Source: Microcoleus vaginatus WJT46-NPBG5
Lineage (GTDB): Bacteria; Cyanobacteriota; Cyanobacteriia; Cyanobacteriales; Oscillatoriaceae
NCBI GenBank assembly: GCA_019359355.1
Contig: JAHHHM010000011.1
Span: forward strand, 124,001-188,000
Direction of reading: 5' to 3'
DNA: 64,000 nucleotides
Shown here: one piece after another, positions 44,862 to 53,167 of the stretch
Position numbering within the stretch: the first letter of the stretch is position 1
Layout of the letters: every line of letters begins with the position of its first letter
Notes under the pieces: model-generated
What the model was told of the DNA's origin: nothing
The model's database searches: none
The model's input: the letters and a program-made list of their open reading frames with translations, nothing else
Program-made: the position numbers and the translations under genes

Positions 44862-45314
44862 TTAGGGTAAGGAGGGAATAGAGAAGTCAGTAAACAAACG
44901 CACATCATAAGGTGCAGTTGCTAAGGAATTCACTAGCTTCTGATCTAAAGTTAGCAGTGGTGCTGTGACTCGCAGGGAAAGAGCAACATAAGAGGCATCG
45001 TAGGCAGAAATTCCGTAATTTATGGCGATATTAACCGCTTCTTTCATTAACTCAGCCGTGGAAGTGACGCGCAAAGACATACTTTTAACGCTAGCTAAGT
45101 CTGCCGGCACATCCGCAACAGCATAAAGTTTTGCCCGAACATATTTCCAAAGGATATTAGCTATTTCGATATAAAACAGGTCTGGGATAAAGAATTCTGT
45201 GCCAGGAATAGTGAGGTGAGCAAACAGTTGATTAACTTTTGAAGATAAGGGATCGGGAACAAACTGCTTAATTCCCACACTCGCATCAACAACGCACCGC
45301 AAAGGAGTTGTCAT
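44862..45314 (-). CDS. PIN-domain toxin (VapC-like)
   Basis: Predicted Mg-dependent ribonuclease toxin, 150 residues. PIN acidic residues: Asp10 in CVVDASVG, Glu50 in LFYIEIANIL, Asp106 in SAYDASYVAL and Asp124 in LTLDQKL. The start ATG overlaps the stop of the upstream antitoxin by 4 bases (ATGA), the usual coupling in these pairs. Confidence 0.88.
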   Translation of the reverse strand: MTTPLRCVVDASVGIKQFVPDPLSSKVNQLFAHLTIPGTEFFIPDLFYIEIANILWKYVRAKLYAVADVPADLASVKSMSLRVTSTAELMKEAVNIAINYGISAYDASYVALSLRVTAPLLTLDQKLVNSLATAPYDVRLFTDFSIPSLP

Positions 45315-45619
45315 CTATCCCGATCCTCTCTCAGTAAAGCAGTGCTATCTAGCCATTCAACATTAGCATTGTCAGCATGGCGCTGTTCTCGTCGCTGCTC
45401 AATTTCAGCAAGAATTTGTGGGGTGGCTTTACAACGTTCTTCCCAAGTGGGGTCAGTTTCGGGGGAAATGAGGAATTTGAGGGGAGGTTGGGGCTTTTGT
45501 AGGGCTTGTATTAATAAATTGATGACTTGTTCGTTGATCGGTTGATGGTTTTGGTTCGCAAGTTGCTGAATTTGTTCCATTAATTCATCGGGTAGGTTAT
45601 CGATAGTGAGGATTGCCAT
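45311..45619 (-). CDS. FitA/VapB-like ribbon-helix-helix antitoxin
   Basis: 102 residues starting MAILTIDNLPDELMEQIQQLANQNHQPINEQVINLLIQAL, the ribbon-helix-helix DNA-binding pattern of FitA-type antitoxins. The Glu/Arg-rich C-terminal part should wrap and inhibit the PIN toxin encoded immediately downstream with a 4-base overlap. It probably autorepresses the pair, as is usual in the family. Confidence 0.85.
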   Translation of the reverse strand: MAILTIDNLPDELMEQIQQLANQNHQPINEQVINLLIQALQKPQPPLKFLISPETDPTWEERCKATPQILAEIEQRREQRHADNANVEWLDSTALLREDRDR

Positions 45620-45785
45620 AATGTACCCCCTAGCAGTGTATTCATCTATGTTTATTATATTTGCACCTTGCCGTTAAATCAGTCGTGCATCAGTCCTTGT
45701 TTTGGGAATTTAATTTTAGCTTAATTTAGCTTGAGTTGTCTGGATCTGCTCATCTTGCTGTCCTGCATACCCCTCAATAATCCAT

Positions 45786-46364
45786 CTATTCAAAAATTGC
45801 TTGTAAATCTAAAATAAATGCCGGCAGAACATCTTCACCCGATAACGTTGCGGGAGATTCTAAAACTTCAACTTCTCGATTCTGGCGATAAATTTCTACT
45901 TGTCGAGTTTTGGGATTAATTAACCAACCCAAACGCAATCCATTACTCACATATTCCTGCATTTTTTCCCGTGTTTCTTCCACATCATCTGTTTCCGAAA
46001 CCAGTTCGATTGCAAAGTCGGGACACAACGGCAGGAATTTCTTTCTTTCCTCTGGAGTCAAAGCTTCCCATCGCTTTATGCTCACCCAAGAAGCATCGGG
46101 GGAACGAGTGCCACCTTTAGGTAACCGGAACCCTGTAGAAGAATCAAAGGCTTTTCCTAACTTTGTTTGTCGGTTCCAAATCCCTAAATCAATATAAATC
46201 TCGAAATTGCGGTTGCCGGTTTCTCCTCCTGTCGGTGGCATGATGATTAATTCTCCCGTAGCTGTGAGTTCTAACTGCAAGTCTTGATTAGCCGCAGCAA
46301 GTTGTTCAAACTGTTCGTCAGTCAATTTAAGAACCGGCGGTAATTGTAAAGTAAAACCACTCAT
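45786..46364 (-). CDS. Uma2-family (DUF820) PD-(D/E)XK nuclease-like protein
   Basis: 192 residues. Cyanobacteria have dozens of these restriction-endonuclease-fold proteins of unknown job. Seen here: LKLTDEQFEQLAAANQDLQLELTATGELIIMPPTGGETGNRNFEI at the N-terminus, RSPDASWVS and FAIELVSETDDVEETREKMQEYVSNGLRLGWLI with the catalytic Asp/Glu/Lys-region residues, then RQVEIYRQNREVEVL. Stands alone in front of the VapBC pair, same direction. Confidence 0.9.
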   Translation of the reverse strand: MSGFTLQLPPVLKLTDEQFEQLAAANQDLQLELTATGELIIMPPTGGETGNRNFEIYIDLGIWNRQTKLGKAFDSSTGFRLPKGGTRSPDASWVSIKRWEALTPEERKKFLPLCPDFAIELVSETDDVEETREKMQEYVSNGLRLGWLINPKTRQVEIYRQNREVEVLESPATLSGEDVLPAFILDLQAIFE

Positions 46365-46586
46365 GATTAAGTTCGTCCTATTAAAATAGTTCTTCGCTCA
46401 AATTCATGCACTTTTATACGAATATTGCAATTGTAATCCTTCTCTACTGAAATAACTATTTCTCAGGGTAGAGGAAGACGGCACGAAAGAATCAGACTTC
46501 TGGGGATTAGCAGTTCAGTTAATTATTATCATCATACGCGGTAAGCTAGAAGCTGAAGCGAATTGTTAAAGTCTAGATAGCTGATT

Positions 46587-47066
46587 ATGCTCACTCGTTG
46601 GTTTATTCTAGGACTGTTGCTGATACCGGCAGCCTCCATCTCAATGCCGGCAACAAATTCAATTGCAACTACAAAAAATAGCAATATGGCATTTAATCTC
46701 AATACTTATCAGTGGAAAAACCGGCTCTTGCTCATCTTTGCACCCGCAAAAGACAATCCCGACTACCAACGGCAGATGCAACTTGTTGAAGGGAAGCTTG
46801 CCGATTTCAAAGAGCGAGATTTAATCGCCATTGAACTATTAGCAAAAGGCACAAGTCAGACAGAAATGCAAACGCTAAATGAAGCGGAGGCTGCGAGTTT
46901 GCGTTCTGAATTTAACGTTGCTCCTGAAGAATTCCGGGTTATCCTGATTGGTAAAGATGGCACTGCAAAGCGTCGTGATCAGAAGCCGGTTGCGCCTGAA
47001 GTGATTTTTAACGAAATTGATGCCATGCCAATGCGCCGGCAGGAAATGCGAGATTCACAGCGATGA
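46587..47066 (+). CDS. exported DUF4174 protein
   Basis: 159 residues. An N-terminal signal-like helix (WFILGLLLIPAASISMP) is followed by a thioredoxin-like DUF4174 domain: NRLLLIFAPAKDNPDYQRQMQLV, FKERDLIAIELL and FRVILIGKDGTAKRRDQKPV. No CXXC is present, so it is not a redox thioredoxin. It ends 18 bases before the alkyltransferase-like gene and probably shares its transcript. Confidence 0.82.
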   Translation: MLTRWFILGLLLIPAASISMPATNSIATTKNSNMAFNLNTYQWKNRLLLIFAPAKDNPDYQRQMQLVEGKLADFKERDLIAIELLAKGTSQTEMQTLNEAEAASLRSEFNVAPEEFRVILIGKDGTAKRRDQKPVAPEVIFNEIDAMPMRRQEMRDSQR

Positions 47067-47084
47067 GTAGGAAAGGAAAAGCCA

Positions 47085-47411
47085 ATGTCCACTTACGATC
47101 ATATCTATGACATTGTCCGCAAAATCCCGCATGGTCGAGTTGCAACTTACGGACAAGTGGCAGATTTGGCACAACTTTATGGGAAAGCGCGTTTGGTGGG
47201 ATATGCGCTTTATCGAGTGGATATGCGTTCGTCAGATATTCCCTGGCATCGGGTAATTAATGCTAAGGGGGAGATATCTCAGTCGCCTTTGCGATATGGC
47301 ACGGACTGCTTACAGCAAGTGCTGCTGGAAGAAGAAGGGATCAAGTTTAGCGCTGAAGGAAAAGTTAATTTGCGGGAGTATTTGTGGCGTCCTGAAGTGC
47401 TGCCGGCGTGA
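47085..47411 (+). CDS. alkyltransferase-like (ATL) DNA-damage recognition protein
   Basis: 108 residues, the DNA-binding domain of the O6-alkylguanine alkyltransferase family (IPHGRVATYGQVADLAQLYGKARLVGYAL). The alkyl-acceptor motif PCHR is PWHR here (Trp54), so the protein cannot accept alkyl groups. ATL proteins bind O6-alkylguanine and hand the lesion to nucleotide excision repair. The ATG has AGGAAA 8 bases upstream. Confidence 0.9.
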   Translation: MSTYDHIYDIVRKIPHGRVATYGQVADLAQLYGKARLVGYALYRVDMRSSDIPWHRVINAKGEISQSPLRYGTDCLQQVLLEEEGIKFSAEGKVNLREYLWRPEVLPA

Positions 47412-47468
47412 AAATTGTAGAAGTTGTAGAGACAAAGTTGAGCCTGCCTCTACAACTTTAGAAGTGGA

Positions 47469-48215
47469 TTAAGCGTAGATTGATGACCTGCTCACGGTTG
47501 CCAGTGCTTCAACTAAGCTGCGAACTGCTGCAATCATGGCAACTTCGCTGTCGAGGCGATTGATCGCGGAACCGACGCCAACACCGGCAGCGCCGGCAGC
47601 AACGGCTAAAGGTGCGGTGACGTTGGAAATGCCGGAGGCGCATAACACCGGCACGGAGACGGCGCGGGAAATTTCATAAGCGGCTGCCAAGGTGGGGGCG
47701 GCTTTTTCAATTAATCCCAAAGTGCCGGCGTGGGTGGGGGCGCTGCTGGTGCCGCCTTCGGTTTGGATAATATCAGCGCCGGCTTTGACGAGTTCCTCTG
47801 CCAGTTTCACTTGCTCGTCTAGCGCCAGAATATGCGGCACGGTGACAGACAGGGTAATGTGAGGTAGCAGGGAACGGGTTTCGTGAGTCAGTTGCAGCAC
47901 TTCTGCTGCTTCAAACCGGCGTCCTTGGGCGTAAAACGCATCAAAGTTACCAATTTCAATCAAATCCGCACCGGCTTCTACTGCCGGCACAAATTTTGCC
48001 GGTTCCACGGCAGAAACACAAATCGGTAAATTTGTCAACTGACGCGCCAACCGCACTAAATTTGCATCAGCGGCAATATCCACAAATGTTGCGCCGCCCA
48101 ACTGTGCAGCCCGAACCGTGGCAGCCACGCGATCGGCGTCAAAATTGGTTAAACCACTGATAATTTTAAGCGCCCTGCCTTGGTCGAACGCACGTTGTAG
48201 GGAATGGATGGTCAT
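47469..48215 (-). CDS. ycf23: Ycf23 / DUF561 TIM-barrel protein
   Basis: 248 residues, conserved in cyanobacteria and in red-algal plastids, function unknown. The FMN-enzyme-like barrel shows LKIISGLTNFDADRVAATVRAAQLGGATFVDIAAD at the N-terminus, PICVSAVEPAKFVPAVEAGADLIEIGNFDAFY, and a phosphate-binding-type end VPVLCASGISNVTAPLAVAAGAAGVGVGSAIN. Convergent with the ATL gene; separated from the kinase genes upstream by a short gap. Confidence 0.92.
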   Translation of the reverse strand: MTIHSLQRAFDQGRALKIISGLTNFDADRVAATVRAAQLGGATFVDIAADANLVRLARQLTNLPICVSAVEPAKFVPAVEAGADLIEIGNFDAFYAQGRRFEAAEVLQLTHETRSLLPHITLSVTVPHILALDEQVKLAEELVKAGADIIQTEGGTSSAPTHAGTLGLIEKAAPTLAAAYEISRAVSVPVLCASGISNVTAPLAVAAGAAGVGVGSAINRLDSEVAMIAAVRSLVEALATVSRSSIYA

Positions 48216-48258
48216 AGCTCTTTTTCCAGCTCAAGCAATCGTTAGAACTATTATTTTG

Positions 48259-49845
48259 TCACTCTCTGGGGCTAGAAACCAGAGGTTGTTGATTTTGGGT
48301 GGTTTTGCTTTGGCTGAGTGCGGTTCGCACCGCTTGCTGGTGAATGGGGATCTCAATCGAGAACGTCGATCCTTCACCCGGTGTGGAAACACACTTTAAG
48401 GTGCCCCCGTGTTTTTTGACGACAATCTGGTAGCTAATTGATAGCCCCAAACCTGTACCAGAACCGACAGGTTTCGTTGTAAAGAAAGGATCAAACAACC
48501 GGCGGCACACGTCTTCAGTCATCCCAGGCCCATTATCAGAAATCTGAATCATCACTCGATCACAGTTAATAACTGCCGTATGAATCCGAATGGTGCTGAG
48601 ATTATGTAAAATACTTTCTACCGGGCGCTTGCGATCATACTCATCTAGCGCATCAATAGCGTTGCTCAAGATATTCATAAAGACTTGGTTCAGTTGGCCG
48701 GCATAACACTCAACTTCCGGCAAATTTCCATAATCTTTAACGATTAAAAGACCTGAATGCCCTATCTTGTCTCGAATGCGATTTTGCAAAATCAGCAGGG
48801 TATTTTCAATTCCTTCATGAATATCAACCGGCTTCATATCCGATTCATCCAATCTGGAAAACTTCCGCAGCGACAAAACAATCTCCCGGATGCGCTCTGC
48901 CCCTATTTTCATGGAAGCCAGCAGCTTGGGCAAATCTTCAATTAAAAAATCTAGGTCAATTGCTAATATCTTATCTTGAATATCCGGAGCCGGCTCTGGA
49001 TAGTGCGCTTGGTAAAGATGCAAAAGATCAAGCAGGTTAGCGCTATATTGATCCGCGTGATCGAGATTCCCATAAATGAAGCTAACTGGATTATTAATTT
49101 CATGGGCAACTCCAGCAACCAACTGTCCCAAACTTGACATTTTTTCGCTTTGAATCAGTTGGGATTGTGCCTGTTGAAGTTCGTGTAACGCTGTTTCTAT
49201 ATCGTGAGCCTGGGTTCGCAATTGCGCTTCTGATTGCAGCAAAGCCGCCTCTGCACTGAGGCGCTCTTGAATTTCCTGTTGCAACCGCTCATTAGATTGG
49301 GTTAGCAGCCGATTCGCTTCAGAAAGGGCGGATGTCCTTTGTTCTACCCGTTGTTCTAATTCCAATGTGAGATTTAAAAGTGCTTCTTCTGCAGCCGCCC
49401 GCTCTTTGATTTCGTGCTGCAAACACTCATTTTGAGCCTGAAGTTTTTTCGCTAAGTTGCACAGGCTCATCTGAACCGTCACGCGAGCTAAAACCTCTTC
49501 TTGCTGAAACGGCTTCGTGATGTAATCTACCGCCCCAATATTCAAACCTCTGACCTTATCCATCGGGTCAGAAAGCGCCGTCATAAAAATAATTGGAATG
49601 TCTTTCGTTGCATCATTCGTTTTCAGCCGGCGGCACGTTTCAAATCCATCTATCCCCGGCATCACGACATCCAGCAAAATCAGGTCTGGCAAGGCATACT
49701 CTGCTTTCTCTATCGCACTTTTTCCATCACAAGCCACTAAGATTTTAAAGCCAGAATCCGCTAAAAAATCGAATAGTACCCCTAAATTTGTTGGTGTATC
49801 ATCTACAAGTAAGATGACGCCTTTGTTAGCATTTTCAGTCTTCAT
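48259..49845 (-). CDS. response regulator-histidine kinase hybrid (REC-coiled coil-HisKA-HATPase)
   Basis: From the ATG at 49845 (a GTG four codons earlier is possible) it has 528 residues. The N-terminal receiver (10-125) has Asp59 in LILLDVVMPG and Lys in YITKPF. A long coiled coil (about 130-255) leads to a kinase core with His in VAGVAHEINNPVSFIYGN, then N box NILSNAIDALDEY and G boxes SDNGPGM and GSGTGLGLSISYQI. No membrane segment and no C-terminal receiver. Its receiver is closely similar to that of the next kinase upstream (50007-51971), so one copied the other. Probably acts in a cytoplasmic phosphorelay. Confidence 0.92.
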   Translation of the reverse strand: MKTENANKGVILLVDDTPTNLGVLFDFLADSGFKILVACDGKSAIEKAEYALPDLILLDVVMPGIDGFETCRRLKTNDATKDIPIIFMTALSDPMDKVRGLNIGAVDYITKPFQQEEVLARVTVQMSLCNLAKKLQAQNECLQHEIKERAAAEEALLNLTLELEQRVEQRTSALSEANRLLTQSNERLQQEIQERLSAEAALLQSEAQLRTQAHDIETALHELQQAQSQLIQSEKMSSLGQLVAGVAHEINNPVSFIYGNLDHADQYSANLLDLLHLYQAHYPEPAPDIQDKILAIDLDFLIEDLPKLLASMKIGAERIREIVLSLRKFSRLDESDMKPVDIHEGIENTLLILQNRIRDKIGHSGLLIVKDYGNLPEVECYAGQLNQVFMNILSNAIDALDEYDRKRPVESILHNLSTIRIHTAVINCDRVMIQISDNGPGMTEDVCRRLFDPFFTTKPVGSGTGLGLSISYQIVVKKHGGTLKCVSTPGEGSTFSIEIPIHQQAVRTALSQSKTTQNQQPLVSSPRE

Positions 49846-50006
49846 ATATGAACCCACATCTTATGAAAATAAAAATTTTGGTCTGTTCTAAGCTTTGGCT
49901 TGATCAAGTCAGTTATAAACTCACTTCTCCTCTTTCTGAGTTTAACGTTTCTTTCATTGTATGATCCCCTTACATCCCATTTGCAATTCTATAAATATTT
50001 TTATTT

Positions 50007-51971
50007 TTAACTATTAATAACCCTATTTAATATTAATAGCAATTCCTCAGAGCTATAAGGCTTTGGCAAAATACTTTTGACGCTTTTGCCGCTGACTTCA
50101 ATTTTCTTAGTGCTTGACATCAGCCCGCTAACCGCAATAATTTTGACCTGAGGATTCATTTTTTGCAACGTGCGAATTGTAGCTGTTCCATCCATCACCG
50201 GCATCATAATATCGACTAATACCACACTAATTTCGTCTTGGTGTTGAGCATACAGCGCGACCGCTTCAATGCCATCAATTGCCACAATTACTTTGTAATT
50301 ATAAGCTTCCAGGGAAATCTTGGTAATATCACGAATTGAATCTTCATCATCAACGACAAGAATTAATTCTCCGTTCCCTGAGGGAATTTCATGGTGATTG
50401 TCTTGTGTAGATTCCGTTGCTGCTGCATCGGTTGCCGGTAAGTACACCTTAAACTCTGTGCCAATCCCTAACTCACTAACCAGGTTGATAAAACCGCCGT
50501 GACTTTTAACAATTCCTATCACAGTTGAAAGACCTAGGCCGGTGCCTTTTCCGATTTTTTTTGTTGTAAAAAATGGCTCATAAATTCTATCAATAATTTC
50601 TTTAGGAATTCCTGTTCCTGTATCAGACACAGTAATCACCACATAAGGCCCAACTTTAGCCTCAATATTCAGGCGAGCAAAATTTTCATCAATCCAAATA
50701 TTTCTCGCAGAAATTTCTAAAGTTCCGCCTCTAGGCATGGCATCACGAGCGTTAACACAAAGGTTCATCAACACCTGATGAAGTTGAGTGGCATCGCCCG
50801 ATATCGTCCACAGATCCAACAATGGGACATCTGCAAAAATCTCAATTGCTCTCGAAAATGTCTGTTTAGCAATCTGTTCAATTTCTAAAATTAAGTACCC
50901 CACTTGTAGCGTGGTGCGTTCGCCTTCTACTCCGCGTGCAAAAGACAGCACTTGTTTAACAAATGCAGCACTTCTCTTGGTATTTTTCTCTAAAATTGTT
51001 AGCAGCCGCTGGCTTTGCTCGTCCGGAAGCTTGTGTGCTAAAAGTTGAACAGCGCCCAAAATAGGCGTTAAGGCGTTATTGAGATCGTGAGCGATGCCGC
51101 TTGCCAGGGTGCCGATACTTTCCATCCGCTGCGCCCGGAGAAACTGCGCTTCTAGTTGTTTTTTTTCTGTAATATCAGTATTAACAGTCAGAATAGATTT
51201 AGGCTTGCCCTCTGCATCGCGCACTAAAGTCCAGCGGCTCGAAACAATGATATCCTTACTCTCTTTTGTGACTTGATGCAACTCACCCTGCCACTCTCCT
51301 TTTTCAGTTAAAGTTTTAAGGTTGTCTTGGGGTTGAGATACACCGGCTCGATACAAAAGTTCTAGGGTATTCTTGCCAAGCGCTTCTTCTACTTTCCATT
51401 TATAAAGACGCTCCGCTCCTTGATTCCAATAGAGAATTTGGTGATTTAAATCTCGCACAAAAATTGCATCGGTTGTGATATCTAGCAAGGCTGCTTGTTC
51501 ACGGATTTTTTCTTCTGATCGCAAGCGTTCTTGGATTTCCTGTTCTAGACGCAGATTTTGTGTTTGAAGAGTTTTATTGAGATTACGAAGGCTCAAATGA
51601 ATCTTGATTCGCGCTAAAACTTCTTCATGTTGAATCGGTTTTGTGATATAATCAACTGCACCCAAACTTAAACCTTCTACTCTCTGCACCGGCTCAGAAA
51701 GCGCGGTCATAAAAATCACGGGAATATCGTGTGTAGAGGAATTTGCTTTGAGCTGGCGGCAAGCTTCAAATCCATTGATGTCCGGCATGACGACATCCAA
51801 CAAAATTAGATCCGGCAAAGCGTATTGTGCTTTTTCAATTGCGCTTTCCCCATCACAAGCAACTAAGACTTTAAAGTTTGCCTCGACTAGAAAATCGAAG
51901 AGCATCTCTAAATTTGTCGGAGTGTCATCTACAATTAAAATGACATTTTTACTAGAACTGTCGGTACTCAT
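50007..51971 (-). CDS. hybrid histidine kinase (REC-PAS-HisKA-HATPase-REC)
   Basis: 654 residues. Receiver 1 (9-125, Asp59 in LILLDVVMPD, Lys in YITKPI), coiled coil, PAS domain at about 160-275 (DITTDAIFVRDLNHQILYWNQGAERLYKW), HisKA with ASGIAHDLNNALTPILGAV, ATPase with NLCVNARDAMPRGG and GKGTGLGLSTVIGI, and receiver 2 at about 535-650 with Asp in VVLVDIMMPVMDG. Cytoplasmic. The PAS-to-receiver layout suggests ligand or redox sensing with internal phosphotransfer. Same direction as its neighbours in the kinase cluster, 161 bases before the next gene. Confidence 0.93.
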   Translation of the reverse strand: MSTDSSSKNVILIVDDTPTNLEMLFDFLVEANFKVLVACDGESAIEKAQYALPDLILLDVVMPDINGFEACRQLKANSSTHDIPVIFMTALSEPVQRVEGLSLGAVDYITKPIQHEEVLARIKIHLSLRNLNKTLQTQNLRLEQEIQERLRSEEKIREQAALLDITTDAIFVRDLNHQILYWNQGAERLYKWKVEEALGKNTLELLYRAGVSQPQDNLKTLTEKGEWQGELHQVTKESKDIIVSSRWTLVRDAEGKPKSILTVNTDITEKKQLEAQFLRAQRMESIGTLASGIAHDLNNALTPILGAVQLLAHKLPDEQSQRLLTILEKNTKRSAAFVKQVLSFARGVEGERTTLQVGYLILEIEQIAKQTFSRAIEIFADVPLLDLWTISGDATQLHQVLMNLCVNARDAMPRGGTLEISARNIWIDENFARLNIEAKVGPYVVITVSDTGTGIPKEIIDRIYEPFFTTKKIGKGTGLGLSTVIGIVKSHGGFINLVSELGIGTEFKVYLPATDAAATESTQDNHHEIPSGNGELILVVDDEDSIRDITKISLEAYNYKVIVAIDGIEAVALYAQHQDEISVVLVDIMMPVMDGTATIRTLQKMNPQVKIIAVSGLMSSTKKIEVSGKSVKSILPKPYSSEELLLILNRVINS

Positions 51972-51985
51972 TGATGCCTCGAATA

Positions 51986-52720
51986 TTAGGTCACAAACTC
52001 TAAAATTTGTTGCGCTTTAAAGTCTTTGACGAGTTGGCGAAGATGGGTGACAGCCGGCAACCCTTGCTGATAATCCCTCGCCTCTCGTCTGGTAGCTCAC
52101 TCTACAATGCCTCTGAAAGCGGGTAGAATCGCCACAGAGACTTTCTGTGCCGGCGAAGCGACGCTTGATTGCTGCTTGTCAAATCCTGAATCTAGAGAAG
52201 AAAAAACGCTAGAGTTTTCTCGCTTTTGATAAACCCATTCCAACTTTAAGTGCCAACGCAATGTTTCTAAAAGATCGGTTTTTCCCACTGGTTTGGAGAG
52301 AAAACCGTGATCATCGGCGTGCCGGATCTGCTGCTGCTTGAAATCAAAAACGCTAGCCGAAAGGGCAATAATGGTAACTGCTTTGAATATCGGCAACAAC
52401 CTCAGCTGCTGGGTAGCTGTTAATCCGTTGATTACTCGCATCACCAAGTTTATAAAAATTATATTGGGTTTAAACTGACACACTTCACTCAGCCGGTCTG
52501 AACGGGGAGAAGTGTGATAAAACTCGACTAGCGCTAAACCCCAGTAAATTAGCACCGGCACGCGGGAGGCGAGGAAGATAAAAACTGTACAACGCCAGCT
52601 TTCGGGCAAATCCGCAACCAGCCCCATTTGTTTGCCCTCTGTCAGGCAGTTTTTTGGTTTTGCCGGCTTGACTTTATCACTCACAAGCTTTCCTCCTCTG
52701 GGGCTACCGAATGCTATCAA
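51986..52720 (-). pseudogene. decayed receiver domain of a hybrid kinase, in-frame TGA
   Basis: The readable part (52720 to 52097) aligns with the C-terminal receiver of the kinase at 53168-55816: FKPNIIFINLVMRVINGLTATQQLR against VKPDLILMDLMMPVMSGLEATRRLR, then IIALSASVFDFKQQQ and LRWHLKLEWVYQKRE. The phospho-acceptor Asp is replaced by Asn and the conserved Pro after it by Arg. After a TGA at 52097-52099 the same frame continues to a TAA at 51986-51988 with THLRQLVKDFKAQQILEFVT, matching the partner's SNLRQLAKGFKEKKILYLIE. The TGA falls where the partner has Arg. The kinase core is missing and the first part of the receiver is garbled, so this is a relic of a duplicated gene. Confidence 0.82.
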
Positions 52721-53167
52721 TGGCGAACAATTTTTGATTTTCGAGTTTGCTTGGCGGACGGTAAAGTTAGCCGAATTTTTAGTTAAGATTTGCTACATTA
52801 ATCAATTCAAGGTTTAAACGGAAGGGTGTTTTGTTGCCCGCTGCACCCGATGAGTGCCGGTGCTGATATGGAACTGTTTTTATAAGCGAACTCAATTGCA
52901 ACCAACGCGTTGCGTAATGGGCTATTTTTTTAGAATTCCCACTGAATATCTAAATTCTCGAAACCTAAATAAAACTAAACATTCGCGATTTTGCCCTTGA
53001 TAGCTTGCTGCCTTTGCATCCTGTAGAGAGGGGCTGGCGATGCGAATTCTTTTAGAACGGCTGCTAGAAGTCCACAGACGCGCAGTAAACTTCAGCCGAT
53101 CTCAACCTAAATAATTTTAAGCTGGCCCTCATAAGAGGATAAACTAAATGGGAGTTCTCACACTTTT
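52721..53167. other. intergenic region, no convincing gene
   Basis: Between the receiver relic and the third kinase. I could not recover kinase-like sequence here. A 24-codon rightward ORF at 53040-53114 has AGAGAGGGG upstream but no recognisable product. Confidence 0.5.
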
